The position numbers and the translations under genes are program-made. Shown here one piece after another: positions 33,785 through 45,172 of a stretch of 64,000 bases of DNA (its first letter is position 1; each line of letters starts with the position of its first letter). The notes under the pieces are model-generated. The model saw only the letters and a program-made list of their open reading frames with translations. It made no database searches and was not told where the DNA came from. Source of the DNA: Polyodon spathula (Eukaryota > Chordata > Actinopteri > Acipenseriformes > Polyodontidae); assembly GCF_017654505.1 (NCBI RefSeq), contig NC_054540.1:38394017-38458016 (forward strand), read 5' to 3'.

Positions 33785-35744
33785 CAGTGGCGTCAATTCA
33801 GCAAAACTTTGGAGGGGGAGGGGGAGTTGAATCCTGATTAACACTACAACCGCTGGGTTTATGCTACTAGAACAGCCAGTGGTAGTCATTTTGACAGGTA
33901 CATTTTAAACAGTCTCGATATGAAAATGAAACGCAAGCTATCAGATACAACTCAAAATATTTATTTATGAACATTGTATCTAATATTTGCATACCAGAAA
34001 CACTGTATTTAAATGAAAAAAATTAAAACAGCTTTATTTTCGAAATTAGCACATATAATGCATGACGCAAAAAATTAAATAGTATAATAAAATAAACATT
34101 TCTTAAGATATTGTGTAACCAGGTGTAAACAGCTATATGTACATACAAAATTGTAAAAACGAAGTAATTGTTTACAAAAATAACACAAAAGGCTTTTTTC
34201 TTTCACATTAGCCTACTGTACAGCACAACTTCAAAAAATGAAAAACTATAAGAAAATAAACATTTCAAAAGAAAATATTGTGTAACCAGCTGTAAACCAG
34301 CTGTAGGCCTACATACAGAACTGTAAAATCGAAGTCATTATTTATTAAAAAAAAAAAAAGAAAATAACTCTGTTCACACAGCTTAATGGGAATGCGCATT
34401 CAGGGAAACATCCTTCAAAGTAGTCCCCACTTTAGCACAACCCACACAGATGTAACGCTTGTCAACTTGTCATGTGCATTTACCACATACTACTCTTTCA
34501 CACTGGGCACAGATATCAGACGTTTTATTTTTATTGCATTTAGTTACTTGTCATTGTTTTCTGTTGCTTGTGTCACTTGATGTGCACTGTATCCAGGTTG
34601 AGCTGCATTTCTCTGCTGCTTTGTCGCTTTCTGATTGAAATGTTTCTGCCAAAGCTCCATGGCTGGCATCATGAGATGATATTTTCCCCGAAGGCTGCCA
34701 TGTCCAGTACATTGTAAAATACAGCAACTGGACACCAGTGATTGCTTTCACAGAGTACTAAGTTTTGCTCAGATGGTGGAAACTCACTTCTCTCTTTGTT
34801 TACTGTTCAAACCAGTCTTTTTTTTTTTTGTTTTTTTTTTGCTAATTACAGTGAATTCACTAGTCGCTTACAAGGGCTTGAGTAGTATGAAAAGGGGGGT
34901 TGATCTGAAGAACGGGGGTGCTTGTGTAACAAGGAATTAGAGACATAAAGCTGGACAGCTTGAGAAGAAAATAGCTGGACAGGCCGCATACGCAGTGCTG
35001 AGCGGCTATTGAGAATGAGAGACAGAATAAATAAAGACAAAGCTCTCAGTCCGGGTCATTAGCCAGGAGGTGTCTCTTAGCTGCTGGTTGAACAAGGAGA
35101 ATGAGAAGACAAACATAAAAGACACTCTCGATGAGAGACATAAAAGACAAAGGGATATCCATCACTACTCATTGCAGCATCCCCAGGCAGCGTGGCTGGC
35201 AGCTGGGCAGCATGGAGCGTTAGGATAAAGTGTCTTGGGTCCGTATTGGAGAGAAGAAAATAGAGAACCCCCCCCCTTGGCAGAGCCCGGCTCGGCAGGT
35301 GGGGACTCAGCCAGCCAGAAGGGGCAGAAAGGTGCTTGGACCTGAAAAGAAACTAGGGAGATGGGATAGCAAGGTTGTGGCCTTGATGAGGCTGGCGCAT
35401 GAGCTGCAACAGGATAGTTGTGGCTGGGGGTCCCCTCTAGCTGGCGAGGAACCACCGGGGATGGCAGTGACTTGAGCAGGAGGCCGACCCAGTCGGTCGG
35501 AGGAGTGAAAATCTCTTCCCCCTCAAAAGAAGGACCCCCGGCTCCCTGCAGCACAGTTGTACATATTATTAGTTTCCCATAAACATAGGAAGTTAAACCT
35601 CATAAATAACTTTTGTGTATTATTTATTTAATGCTTCAAGGCTTGGGGCTTGTGGAGGTTGAAAACATTGTAAATAAGTCTAGTGGATTTTTTTTTTTTT
35701 TTTTTTTTTTAATGCTTCGAGCCATCCCCCAGTTGGCGCCCCTG
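33785..35744. mobile_element. hAT-like insertion in gypsy-2
   Basis: The left end is CAGTGGCGTCAATTCAG. The right end read inward is CAGGGGCGCCAACTGG, giving hAT-like inverted termini. The flanks are CTCTAAAC (33777-33784) and CTCTAAGG (35745-35752), an 8-bp duplication with two mismatches. Gypsy coding sequence resumes on either side. Inside are a piggyBac relic, a poly-T run near 35690-35710 and a GC-richer block at 35160-35550 with unsupported open frames. Confidence 0.7.
34386..34780 (-). pseudogene. piggyBac-like transposase C-terminal relic
   Basis: On the minus strand, one frame near 34760-34680 reads ESNHWCPVAVFYNVLDMAAF, matching the W-P-x-x-x-F-x-N-x-x-D-x-A-x-x-N-A pattern near the end of piggyBac transposases. 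Further on, near 34540-34400, Cys residues are paired as DICAQCERVVCGKC and YICVGC, the cysteine-rich C-terminal finger that binds the element ends. A TGA follows AAFGENIIS and another lies inside the finger, so it is a relic. The N-terminal DDD catalytic region is absent. Confidence 0.72.
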
Positions 35745-35746
35745 CT

Positions 35747-36028
35747 CTAAGGTGTAAGGCACTGGTCTGGGTTTGATGACCTTGGGAATACACTGTCACA
35801 AATGTTCAGTTTTACATTTACCCCGGTAATTAATCCAACACCAGACTCAAAACACTGCGTGTATTTCAGACACACTTCGGACACAGGATCAGAGACTGAG
35901 TTTATCCTTGACAAGTCTAAAAGGATCTTTCGCCCCAACAATGAGGGTCCTTCACCTTTTACAACTAAAGTTTTTTTTTTTTCTCTATTCCTTTTGATTA
36001 TGAGGTCATCATCAGTGCAGGATTTCAA
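35747..36028 (-). pseudogene. gypsy-2 protease-RT linker
   Basis: The frame contains KTLVVKGEGPSLLGRKILL, the conserved G-x-G-P-x-L-L-G-R segment between protease and RT in gypsy polyproteins, and then VCLKYTQCFESGVGLITG leading toward the RT fingers. The protease active site itself was not found. It breaks off at the hAT-like insertion. Confidence 0.85.
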
Positions 36029-36230
36029 TCACCACAATTCCCTCCAGAATATATCATACCCTCCTCCTGGGGCGTGACTTTGTTCTGAACCTCAGCATCC
36101 AATAAAATGACAAACCACACAAATGATCACACTTTCAGTCAGCAAATCCAGCTGAAGGACTGGTTAATATGGGGATTCTTACAGATTGACACTTGTTTGC
36201 ATTTGACCGGGATTCTTGTTTAGGGAGAAT

Positions 36231-36232
36231 AT

Positions 36233-36273
<41 letters not shown>
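36231..36273. repeat. (TTTA)n microsatellite
   Basis: About ten tandem ATTT/TTTA units lie between the gag and protease-RT pieces of gypsy-2, probably within inserted sequence. Confidence 0.95.
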
Positions 36274-36641
36274 ATTTGTAACAGATTAAGAAATTGTATC
36301 AATTATAATTAGAATGTATTATTTTATTTATTGTTTTATAGACTATATGCTGACAGCTAAAGACAATTTAATTTTACTCTGAACAAAATAAAATTGTGGA
36401 TCGCAATTGATCTCATCACATAAGAAACAGCAGTGCTTGTACTGTTAATTGTGAGAAAAAAAAGCAAAGAACATATATAAATAAATAAATCATTTAGAAC
36501 ATTACTTACCTGTGTTATTTTTTTTATTTTAAATAAATATGTAGCACGTATGTATGCTTTTGTAATATACATTTAAATCTTAAATGTAAATACAGAATTT
36601 TGGCTGATTTAAGAAACACAATTTGCCTACTTTTTAACTCG

Positions 36642-37193
36642 TTACTTCCAAAATTTGGCGGGGCATTGCAAAATTCTGGAAGCACTGGCTGCACTCGCCT
36701 CACCTTGATTTGTTATATTGCTCTTCTTTCCACGGCAGACTTTAACAATGTGGCCCGTCTTTCCACATCCTCTACACTGTTGATTCTTAAAACAACAGTA
36801 CTCTGAACTGTGGTTCATCCCTCCACTGCCAAAACACGACATCTTCTTCTGACCCAGCGTCTTCAACTGATCCGGCATTCCGGCATCCGGTATTCAGCAA
36901 TCGATTCCCCTTCTAGCTGGTTTCTTGAATTAAACTTTTATCGTTCCATGATAAAGTTGGTTTTAGGAACACAATGGCCCTTTAACACTTCAATCAGTTC
37001 CTCGTATGTTTTCTCACCCGGTTTATTCGGAGAGGGCAGATACAGTCGTAGTAGTGCCTTTATCTTCAATGTTATTTGTCAGGAAATATCATTCCAGGAG
37101 ATCCAAATAAGCCTTGAAACTTTCAGCAGTTTTGTCAAAATGAAAGTCCTCGGTGCGACCGATAAAAGCTATTTCTCTCGACAGCTTATTTAA
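36642..37193 (-). pseudogene. gypsy-2 gag with zinc knuckles
   Basis: The upstream part (about 37193-36890) reads FIGRTEDFHFDKTAESFKAY in one frame, a capsid segment. The open frame 36878-36642 reads MPDQLKTLGQKKMSC and two Cys-rich stretches. The second, CRGCGKTGHIVKVC, is a complete CCHC zinc knuckle, while the first is altered. Several stops lie between capsid and nucleocapsid. The zinc-knuckle protein would bind element RNA in the particle. Confidence 0.85.
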
Positions 37194-38425
37194 CAAAATC
37201 AAACAATAATGTGCTGGTCGCCAAAATGGTAGTGTCCGTGCCTTGAAATAACCAGCCATACACGTTTAGTTCTTTTTTAACTGGGAATCTTCTGTCTATT
37301 TAACTTTCATACACATACTTCAGCCTTTTCCTGACTGTTTACATGGCTTTTTTTCACTCCTCCATTTACATACATTTACCCAGTCAGAGGTTATTACACC
37401 TGGAACAAATCATATTAATAATGATTGACAGAACTGTAACCATTAAGTTTCTTCTAACACAAGAATTTCCTGCCAGACTTAATATCTCAATATTAATGTC
37501 ATTTATATTAATATTTCCTTCAATATACCACAGTATATAATGTGTGCCGATATTTTTTGAAAACAAGACCTTCATTTACAATGAATGTAACCTGTACTGT
37601 GTCACCCAAATGCATATAAAGTCAGTAAAACCATGTTTTCTCTTCGTTGTAAATAAAAATGTGATTTGGTATAGTTTAATTATAACACTATCAATAATAA
37701 ACAAATCATGCAGCATGGCCCTAATACCGAGATCATTGACGGGGATTTTACCCACCGTATTTGTAAGTTGTCAGACACCCCCCCCCCACTCCCCCACTCT
37801 CCCACTTTATATACAATGTATACATGTTTGTATGCATATAAAACGTTCTAATAATACTGTTAGTGTTCAGTGGCTAATTAGGTTAGGGAGTTCTATCATA
37901 ATTTTAATATCTTAATAAATGTATAATGAAGTGTTACATACATGGTATACATGTATAATAACTAACAACTACAAACACAAATGACACTTGAAATGCATGT
38001 GTTTACATATAGTCTACAGTCGTACATACTTAAATAATGTAGCGGTCCTGGGGAGGGGAGAGAAATAGGATAGTGTGTGTGTAGGGGTTTTTGTCTGTGT
38101 GCATGCATGCAGAGGAATAGGGTTACAGGAAAGACGTGGGAAGCTGTGATCTGGGCACATAAGGGAAAAGACTGGGAGATATGGGGAAGAAAAGAAAGAG
38201 ACAGGTGTGCGGAGAGATAGACAGATAGAGGGGGAACGTGTATGGGGAAAATCAAATAATAATTGTAATCATTTTCAACTCCCAGTTCCCTTCCCTTTAT
38301 GAATTTATTTTATTATAGCTGCAGCACAAATAAACAGCCTGAGCCTTAATCTATTCATGGTTGCAGTCCCATTTCTGCCCCCAAAAGAGAAAAAGGTAAA
38401 ATACATACAAAAGTAGATATCATCA
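37194..38425. other. Interval between gypsy-2 and SINE
   Basis: A G-rich, purine-rich stretch lies at about 38045-38250 on the plus strand. No gene is supported. Any 5' LTR of gypsy-2 should lie here, but I could not identify it. Confidence 0.5.
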
Positions 38426-38698
38426 GGGTTCCCGAGTGGCGCATACAGTAAAGACGCTCCGTGGGTCCAGGCTATTCCTTTGCTGACCGAGGACGAGAGC
38501 TCCCAGGGGGCAGTGCTGAATTACAGAGTGGTGGCTGATGGCACTCGCTTCGGAGGACAGCGTGTGTTCGTCTTCACCTCAGCGCAGGGGTGGTAGCAGT
38601 GGGCTGAACCTAAAAATAAAATGGACATCACTAAATTGGGGAGAATACAATAAACATAATTGTCGACCACTACATTTATTTAAAAAAAAAAAAAAAAA
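38426..38698 (+). mobile_element. tRNA-derived SINE with 16-bp target duplication
   Basis: It begins GGGTTCCCGAGTGGCGCA, tRNA-like with an A-box region. It has an internally deleted body (GGCTATTCCTTTGCTGACCG, then CTTCGGAGGACAGCGTGTG) and ends in a poly-A tail at about 38681-38699. AAAGTAGATATCATCA lies just before it, and the same 16 bases with one mismatch (AAAGTAGATGTCATCA) lie just after the tail (38697-38712). That is the signature of LINE-driven retroposition. The family resembles one I associate with sturgeons and paddlefish from memory. Confidence 0.88.
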
Positions 38699-38712
38699 AG
38701 TAGATGTCATCA

Positions 38713-40280
38713 TAAGAAAATAAATTCCAATATACATAAATGGGTTACGGTGTTTTGTTCTTTTTAGGAGTATTCCCTGCCATCCGATTTTTATCAACAT
38801 GCCAGATAATCGTAAATCAGCATTTTATATGTGACGTGTTCTAAATAAATGTACATTCTGTATGACAGAATTTTGAATGAAGTTTAGAAATTATATACAA
38901 CATAGATATTCTCTTTATTTTTTATTTCCATTTGGCTGGTAGGAGAGCCGCCTCCATGTACGCTAGTAGTTTCCAGAACAGTGAATTATGCTTCCATTCA
39001 TTTTTCTTGATCTTGTTAACATGTATTTTGATTAACAAGTTCCCCTTATCAAGTCGTTGAGACAGAAAGTGATGTACTATGTGACCTACGACAATTAAGC
39101 TTTTTAACCGGAAATACCTTTATTAACGACCTCATTGACGTGTGCCTTATCAACAAGCTTTGAAGTAGATCTGGTTAAGAATGTTCTGGAATCAGAGTTA
39201 ACAACACAATCCTAACAGCATGACACACAGACAAGAATCTAAATTAAATATCTGGAAAATGCTTATATTAAAATGAATTTATCTATGAATTTCCCTGACA
39301 AACTGTTTCTTAACATTTTTGACAATACAAGTTTGCATTCCTTTTGCCTTTTTTATTGTCTCCCCTTGATGACAGTGACAAGTCCACTACAACGGCAGGT
39401 ACACACACAGCAGTCTGCCCTGTACTTTCTTGAACCAACTTTTGCCTGTCCCCATGATGTGCAGTTTTAAAAGAAACAAATGTATTTTCATTTTTAAAAC
39501 ATGTACAGTAGTCATACACCAAGTTAAAGAAATCTGTCATGCGGGTTTATGATCACCTGTAATAAACCAGCTGATTCCCTTTTGACAAACATTTTTGCCG
39601 GTAACATGCTTTGACCCGGAAGACATTGCTGAGGTAAAATGACATTGGAAGTGAAGCAATAACAGATGTTGCGAGAATAAGACACTGAAACTGAGAACCT
39701 ATGTGTCAAATGAAAGTACATGGCATGTAAGATTTATGGAAAGGGATTTTCCTTCTGTATCATAATCAGTTTTTTTTTTGGTGACCGGACATTAGAATAC
39801 ATTAAAGTACATTCAAGATCCCAGCTCAAAAAAACCTACTGTGTAAGACTGATACATTCCCAACAGCCCCTTAATTAGCACAAGTATCAAATGGGGTTAT
39901 ACACTGCAGGTTAATACCTTTTATATAAAAATATATATATATCATGTGAGGCAGATCCCCCAGATGTCATCAATCATAGCTGACAGAAAATATGGTTCCA
40001 TTCTGGAAGATTAAAAATGTGCTTTCTCTAGAAAAATGTGCTTTCTTGATGAGAGAAATTACCTTTCAGCTTTCAGAAAGCAGAAATGTAAAATTCCAGG
40101 ATTCAAACTGTGTAGAATTGTTTGGAAGGTCCATCTGTGAACTTAGGTACAGTATTGACTAAAGATGAACACTTTAGCTCAGCGAAGCTACGACTCAGTT
40201 AAGTTACCAGAGAGAGTCCACACTCAATTACTCAGGCAAGGCTTGTGCTCAGTAATGCACAGTGAAATAACACAGCCTAA
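38713..40280. other. Intergenic interval
   Basis: No gene or clear repeat was recognised. There is a short TA-rich run near 39930. Confidence 0.5.
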
Positions 40281-40420
40281 TTTGTGGCCAAAGGTTTTGT
40301 ATCACTCAATAGAATCAACTAGTTGTGATTCATAGTTTCTTTGATTACCTGCAAGTGATGGCTAAAAATTAAACATTTATGATGGATGTGGTTTCATGTT
40401 TAATGTACCATAATATAGCA
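40281..40420 (+). mobile_element. Detached end of the 9.4-11.0 kb element family
   Basis: GTGGCCAAAGGTTTTGTATC, then TAGAATCAACT, then TTTCTTTGATTACCTG parallel the terminal sequence at 9415-9460 and the internal GTTTCTTTGATTACAT near 10860. No matching second end was found nearby, so it is a fragment. Confidence 0.45.
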
Positions 40421-42526
40421 TAGGGTATATTTGCATTAATAAACTTGTATATTGCCACATACTTTTTTATGTGTATCAAATCCTATGTAAGCAGCAAGTT
40501 TTCTTATTTTAAAGTCATTTTTCATACTTTGTATACATTTTTTATGTGAGTGCTTTCTTTAAATAAAACTTGCAAAGTAGAAAGCTAAAAAGGTCCTACA
40601 CACGACTTGATGCAAATTGTTAAAACAAAAATGTGTCAAAAGACAAGTGCCTTTCTGCAAATATAACTATGGAAATTCCATTAAAGGTAGAACTACTGGC
40701 TTAGAAAACATTACATTTTGACCACCACTTAAAGGCAAAATAGACCCTTATCCTTTGTTTATTTGTATTTATATTAAATATTTCACCAGGGAAAACTCAA
40801 ACAGAAGAATTTAATTTTAATAAAGCAGCTGAGCTGAATCAGACCATTTTATTACATTCACAGCAGGGTGCCACCATACAGTAAACTCATGCTCACAAAC
40901 ATTATAAGAAAAAACAAATATTAACATATATCAGGCTAAAGTAATAAAGCAACCATATTTCTAGCTAAACTAATGAAGCAGCTTGAATGTTATTTTATGT
41001 TGATTTATGAGACCCCTAACTTTTAATTGGGAGGTCTATCAGCAATGTCTACTTTAAGATCAAGTAGAATGCATAGAAGGATAAACTAAGATTAAACCAG
41101 TCTTGAGACAGTACTATGGGCACATTTGAATGTATCTGGGCAGTTATTTCAGAGTTAACTCATTATAATCCAATGTAGCTAACAGCACTTCTGATGGCAG
41201 ACAGGAAGCTGGTGCCCACTTCCTTGAGGTACAGTACCAGCCCATGGAGGCAGGTGTCCCCTTGAGCTCACCTGGCATATTGCCAGCAGGGGCCGCTGTA
41301 GTGCAGTCAGGAGAAACTTTGCCTCCCAAACCTAACCTGCGGGAGCACGAGAGCAAATGCGTGACTCTGTGTGAACTGTGTGACTCATTCTGCTCAACAC
41401 ATGGCCATGCTTTTACCAAACAAGCCATTCTGGGAACCCGGTGTTTACTTATAAACTGACCTTTCCTTACAGTTCAAATAATTCTAACATGGATATAGTT
41501 ATAGGACGTGATTATATATACCATGCTCCATAAAGAAATTAATTTGAAGACAAACTGTTATAAATGAATTTGTTAAAATTGTGTTAAACAAGATGGTGAA
41601 GGATCCCTCTGTTGTTGTTACAGCATACACACGGTTAGCTGAGAAATTAGGGTTTGATGATGCTGTTCAAAGTCATTTGTTATCATACATTAATTTATAT
41701 GGTGCGGATGTAATCACGATAACCTTCTTTCCGTCACCTTTAATGGGTAATTTATAACTTTGGTGGGACTGCAAGTTGACTCAAACTATTGACGGATTGC
41801 ATATGAAATGCATCATGTCTGATTCCACTGAATCCATATTATAGGGTGGAAGAGGTTAATTCAGCATTTTTAAGTTGAAGGATAAGCCCCATGTTTTACA
41901 ACTTCCTCAATGACATTTACACTGTAGAGAGTTGCTGAAACTGTTTTATTTTATATTATTTTTTGTCTGCAAAGCGCCTACATCATGAATTTATAAAAAC
42001 TGCTCTCACTCTGCTTCTATCCACAGGCATGGGATAAACGCAGATCCATCCACCACTTGACTGATAGGGCAGTGGGATTAAAGCCTAGGCTATAGGATCT
42101 GTTTCTGACAGGCTTGTATTGATTTCCTGGAGAGCACAGCAATAAGGCAACTACTTAGTCTGAACAGGCTGTGTTGTTGCAGACAATGAATGTGTAGCAA
42201 GGAGAAATGTCAGTTCATTTTCAGTAGAGTTTCACTTAGTCACTAATCTTTCTTGCGTGTCAGGGAGTGATGGGCCTTCCACGTGAAGTCGGTCTGATTT
42301 GTAGAATGTGCCACACTGGTAATGCATAGGTTTCTTCCTAAAAGTGGAGGTTGATGGATATTTGGAGGTTGCTTCATCCATGGATGGTTTTAGAGTGAGC
42401 TCAGGCATTTATAAAGATGTGTTCTCTTTCTGCAAAAATGAATTGTTTTAAAATTACTTGGATAGCCTACAAAAATATGAGTATACGTAATACAATGTAT
42501 ATTATAGTAGGCCGACACAATTTAAA
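40421..42526. other. Intergenic interval
   Basis: A GC-richer patch at about 41190-41440 has open frames on both strands without domain support and may be a repeat. No gene is called. Confidence 0.5.
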
Positions 42527-42930
42527 TCAATGCGTATAAAAATTGCTCCCTAGGCTAAAAGCCTCATGTTCCCTAAAAGCTTGTGCCCTCTGGAAGGTCC
42601 ATATGACATCCGTTTCATATGACAACATTGTAAAAAATACAAGATGCCATGAACAAAATTGCTGACTTGAGAACTGTATTGCTGTGTAAAACCTGACCAA
42701 TCCAAACATCTGAAATGCATTTTTAACAGATCGAGCAGAGGTGATGGCTCGATTATACCTGTTTTCAGCAGGAATATTTGGGTTGCAAAACGGTGCCATA
42801 AGCCATGGATACATTGCCCTGCACACTTCACTATAGCTGCAGTAACTTCATGTATGGCACATCTTACAGCCGACTGGCTAATACCTGCAGTACCAGGGGT
42901 CAAAAAAGTTAATGTAGTCATGACCTTAAT
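42527..42930 (-). pseudogene. PIF/Harbinger transposase (HARBI1-like) relic
   Basis: Two minus-strand frames hold pieces of one enzyme. The first (from 42921) reads GISQSAVRCAIHEVTAAIVK, matching the G-x-S-Q-x-x-V-x-R HTH-like segment of Harbinger nucleases. The second (from about 42770) reads NRYNRAITSARSVKNAFQM, and after a frame change FRCLDWSGFTQQYSSQVSN, matching the RYNR...E-x-x-F-G-x-L-K-x-R-F-x-x-L tail. The catalytic DDE stretch between them is deleted. The usual E before F-G is lost (VKNAF). It is non-functional. Confidence 0.8.
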
Positions 42931-43559
42931 GCAACAGGCAATGCGTTATATCTTCCCATCTCTCTTTCCAAATCTACCTTCAGTAACTGGCAGATCAGCT
43001 GTAATTTGCTTGTTAGGCAATGTATGCATTCACTGTCTGATAGGTGTTAAAAAGAGACAAAGGTTTGAAAAGCTATTTTAATATCTCCTTCTCTCCCTTA
43101 GATGCAGGAATGCAAATGCATATTCCATTCAGACAACAAGCAAAATGAATAATATTCAATTTATAAAATATAAATATAGATATGTATATGTACATATACC
43201 GATGAACCTGCTTTATATCTTGATTGCCTTGCGGCATAATTTGTGATATAAACTGGGACTCACGTTTGCCTTTGACAGCACATTATGAAAGAAAACTAAT
43301 GGTTAATTTAAAGAGCAGTGTTTTACTGTATATTTAGTCATTCTTTATATTTAAACAAATTCATATAGTTTCCTACAGGACAAATACATTTTGTATCATT
43401 AAATGGAACAAAACAGTTTGTGTCATTATCTAAAAAAGGCATGAATTGTTGACAGATGAGAGCTATCAATTAGGCAGCACAGAAATTTCAGCAACTTTTT
43501 TCCACTCTTTTTAAATAAATTCCAGTCATTAAATTCATTCTGTCCAATAAATTGCAATT
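42931..43559. other. Interval between Harbinger and Tigger relics
   Basis: A sequence near 43200 (CGATGAACCTGCTTTATATC) could be a Tigger-like terminus. No coding is seen. Confidence 0.4.
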
Positions 43560-45172
43560 AAATCTTTAGTGACTGCTGTGCTTCAGATGTGGATACAAGT
43601 GCTCCAGGTAATTCACTTTCCTCATTGGAGTCAGAATCAGCAGCCAGAAATCTTTCGAAAAGCCAGATGTACGACAGTTTCACTTTTTAGAGATTCCCAA
43701 CTTTCCTTGACCAATGCATAGTTATAAATCTGTAGTGAAAAAATTAAGCTGACAAATGTTTTTTTATTCAAAAACACTTTATATACAAGAAAGGTATACC
43801 TCCAATACAATCATATAAGCATGAGATTTAAAATGACTTTGGACAAGGCCTCAGTACAGATCAGTGCATATGTTTGTATCAGAAATCATGGATTCCAGTG
43901 AGTCATTTCGAAAGAGATGAAAAGGCTGACAAAACTTTACAATCTTGGGTATTTATACCTTTGTAAACAATTGTTGACTCCACTCCTATTTGTCTTACTT
44001 CTGTCCAATGATAGGGGTTTCCACTCTATCATTGTACGTTCCAACTGCGAAGGGGGAAAGGGGGGGTTACATACTACACTGTACCTAGCAGGGCGCATCC
44101 ATCTTGTCTTTCCTCCATCTCACACTATCTCTGCTAATCTCCTGCCTTTTGATGTTTAGCTCAGACATGCTATCTGTGACTGAGTCGTGTTAGGCTATGC
44201 AAAACTGCACGTAGCTGGTTTTGCCGATGGGAAATGAAAGAACTCGAAACTTAAACAATACTGTATATAAACTTAATTTAAAAGCATACTAAAGCAACTG
44301 AATCAGTAAGCACATTAAAGCAACTATAAAAACACATTCAGAAACAATTTAAACATAATGATTTAAAACAACTTAAATATAAAAGACACACCTACACATA
44401 ATGTAAAACTTCTAATTAATAACATAATTAATGCCTCATGCAGAAAGCCATCACTACAAATAGGGCTATTTTCCTCGCAAGCGCAGTTGCAGACTGCACA
44501 CCGTCCACTGCATCCATTGTAGCAAGAATTTTGGAAACAATCAATCGACAGTAGTGTGCTATTAGTGCTCCGATGATCCCCTGGTCACATGGTAATAGGG
44601 GTTACATTTGGTGGCAGAAAAATCAGTTCAGTGGTGTCAAGTTTGATAGGAGGATGAGCAGGACAATTATCGACAATGAGCGCAATAAGGTGATGCTGTG
44701 CTTTGAGAGGTGTGTCCTACTGTTTTAGCCACTGCTAAAAGATATGATGTCATCCCCACATTAGAGCTGTAACGGATGGGCAGATTACAAACTGCATAGA
44801 GAATGAGGTTGTTTTGATTTTCCAGTCAACAAAAGAGGCCTCCTTTCACCAGTCACACTGCAACAAACCATGAGCGCGACCCTTTCTTTTGCCACTTTGC
44901 CTCCACGGTGCACTTATTTCTTGAAAACGTGGGAACCACTAGGCACAGCATGATAATAAAGTCCCATCCCATTGACATTTTTGGTTGACATTTGAAGCGG
45001 ACTGTTGTAAAAAAAAAGTGTTTCGATTTTTGTAGATTTTGCTGACAGTAAATGGATTGATTGGGAAAGTTTTTGCAACCTCAGCAAACGAAAGTTCTTG
45101 TTGTCCTTCACAGAGATGTATTATCTCTGCCTTTTGTTTTCTACTTAAATCAGTCTGCTTGCGAGCCGACAT
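43560..45172 (-). pseudogene. pogo/Tigger-type transposase relic
   Basis: The likely start is the ATG at 45172-45170. The N-terminus reads MSARKQTDLSRKQKAEIIHL and then FAEVAKTFPINPFTVSKIYK, a CENP-B/pogo HTH domain. After a large deletion, the core reads LIVDNCPAHPPIKLDTTELI and FLPPNVTPIT (about 44690-44595), with the second catalytic Asp in DNCPAHP. A shifted frame continues DQGIIGALIAHYCRLIV (about 44586-44530). A further piece near 43730-43570 (ALVKESWESLKSETVVH) resembles the C-terminal region, with about 700 bp of unrelated sequence between. Frameshifts and losses rule out activity or simple domestication. Confidence 0.82.

Larger units (their letters stand above)
31000..37193 (-). mobile_element. 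Second Ty3/gypsy element, nested and truncated
   Basis: Minus-strand gypsy coding pieces appear in the correct order when read from high to low coordinates: gag with zinc knuckles (37193-36642), protease-RT linker (36028-35747), reverse transcriptase (33755-33231) and RNase H (31715-31010). Insertions at 35744-33785 and 33229-31716 separate the pieces, and 36029-36641 probably holds a third insertion or deletion. Integrase and both LTRs were not found, so the copy is truncated at least at its 3' end. It belongs to a different gypsy lineage from the 11.7-16.3 kb element, judging by its RT and RNase H residues. Confidence 0.9.

Noticed and set aside
35165..35554. 129-codon minus-strand open frame, Pro/Ser-rich
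   Set aside because: It lies in a GC-richer block inside the hAT-like insertion, overlaps an open frame on the opposite strand and has no domain. It is most likely a composition effect.
36100..36620. Third insertion in gypsy-2 between gag and protease-RT linker
   Set aside because: The gap and the TTTA microsatellite suggest inserted sequence, but I could find neither inverted ends nor a target duplication, so no element is called.
41144..41459. Overlapping open frames in a GC-richer patch
   Set aside because: Likely part of an unrecognised repeat. No protein motif is present on either strand.
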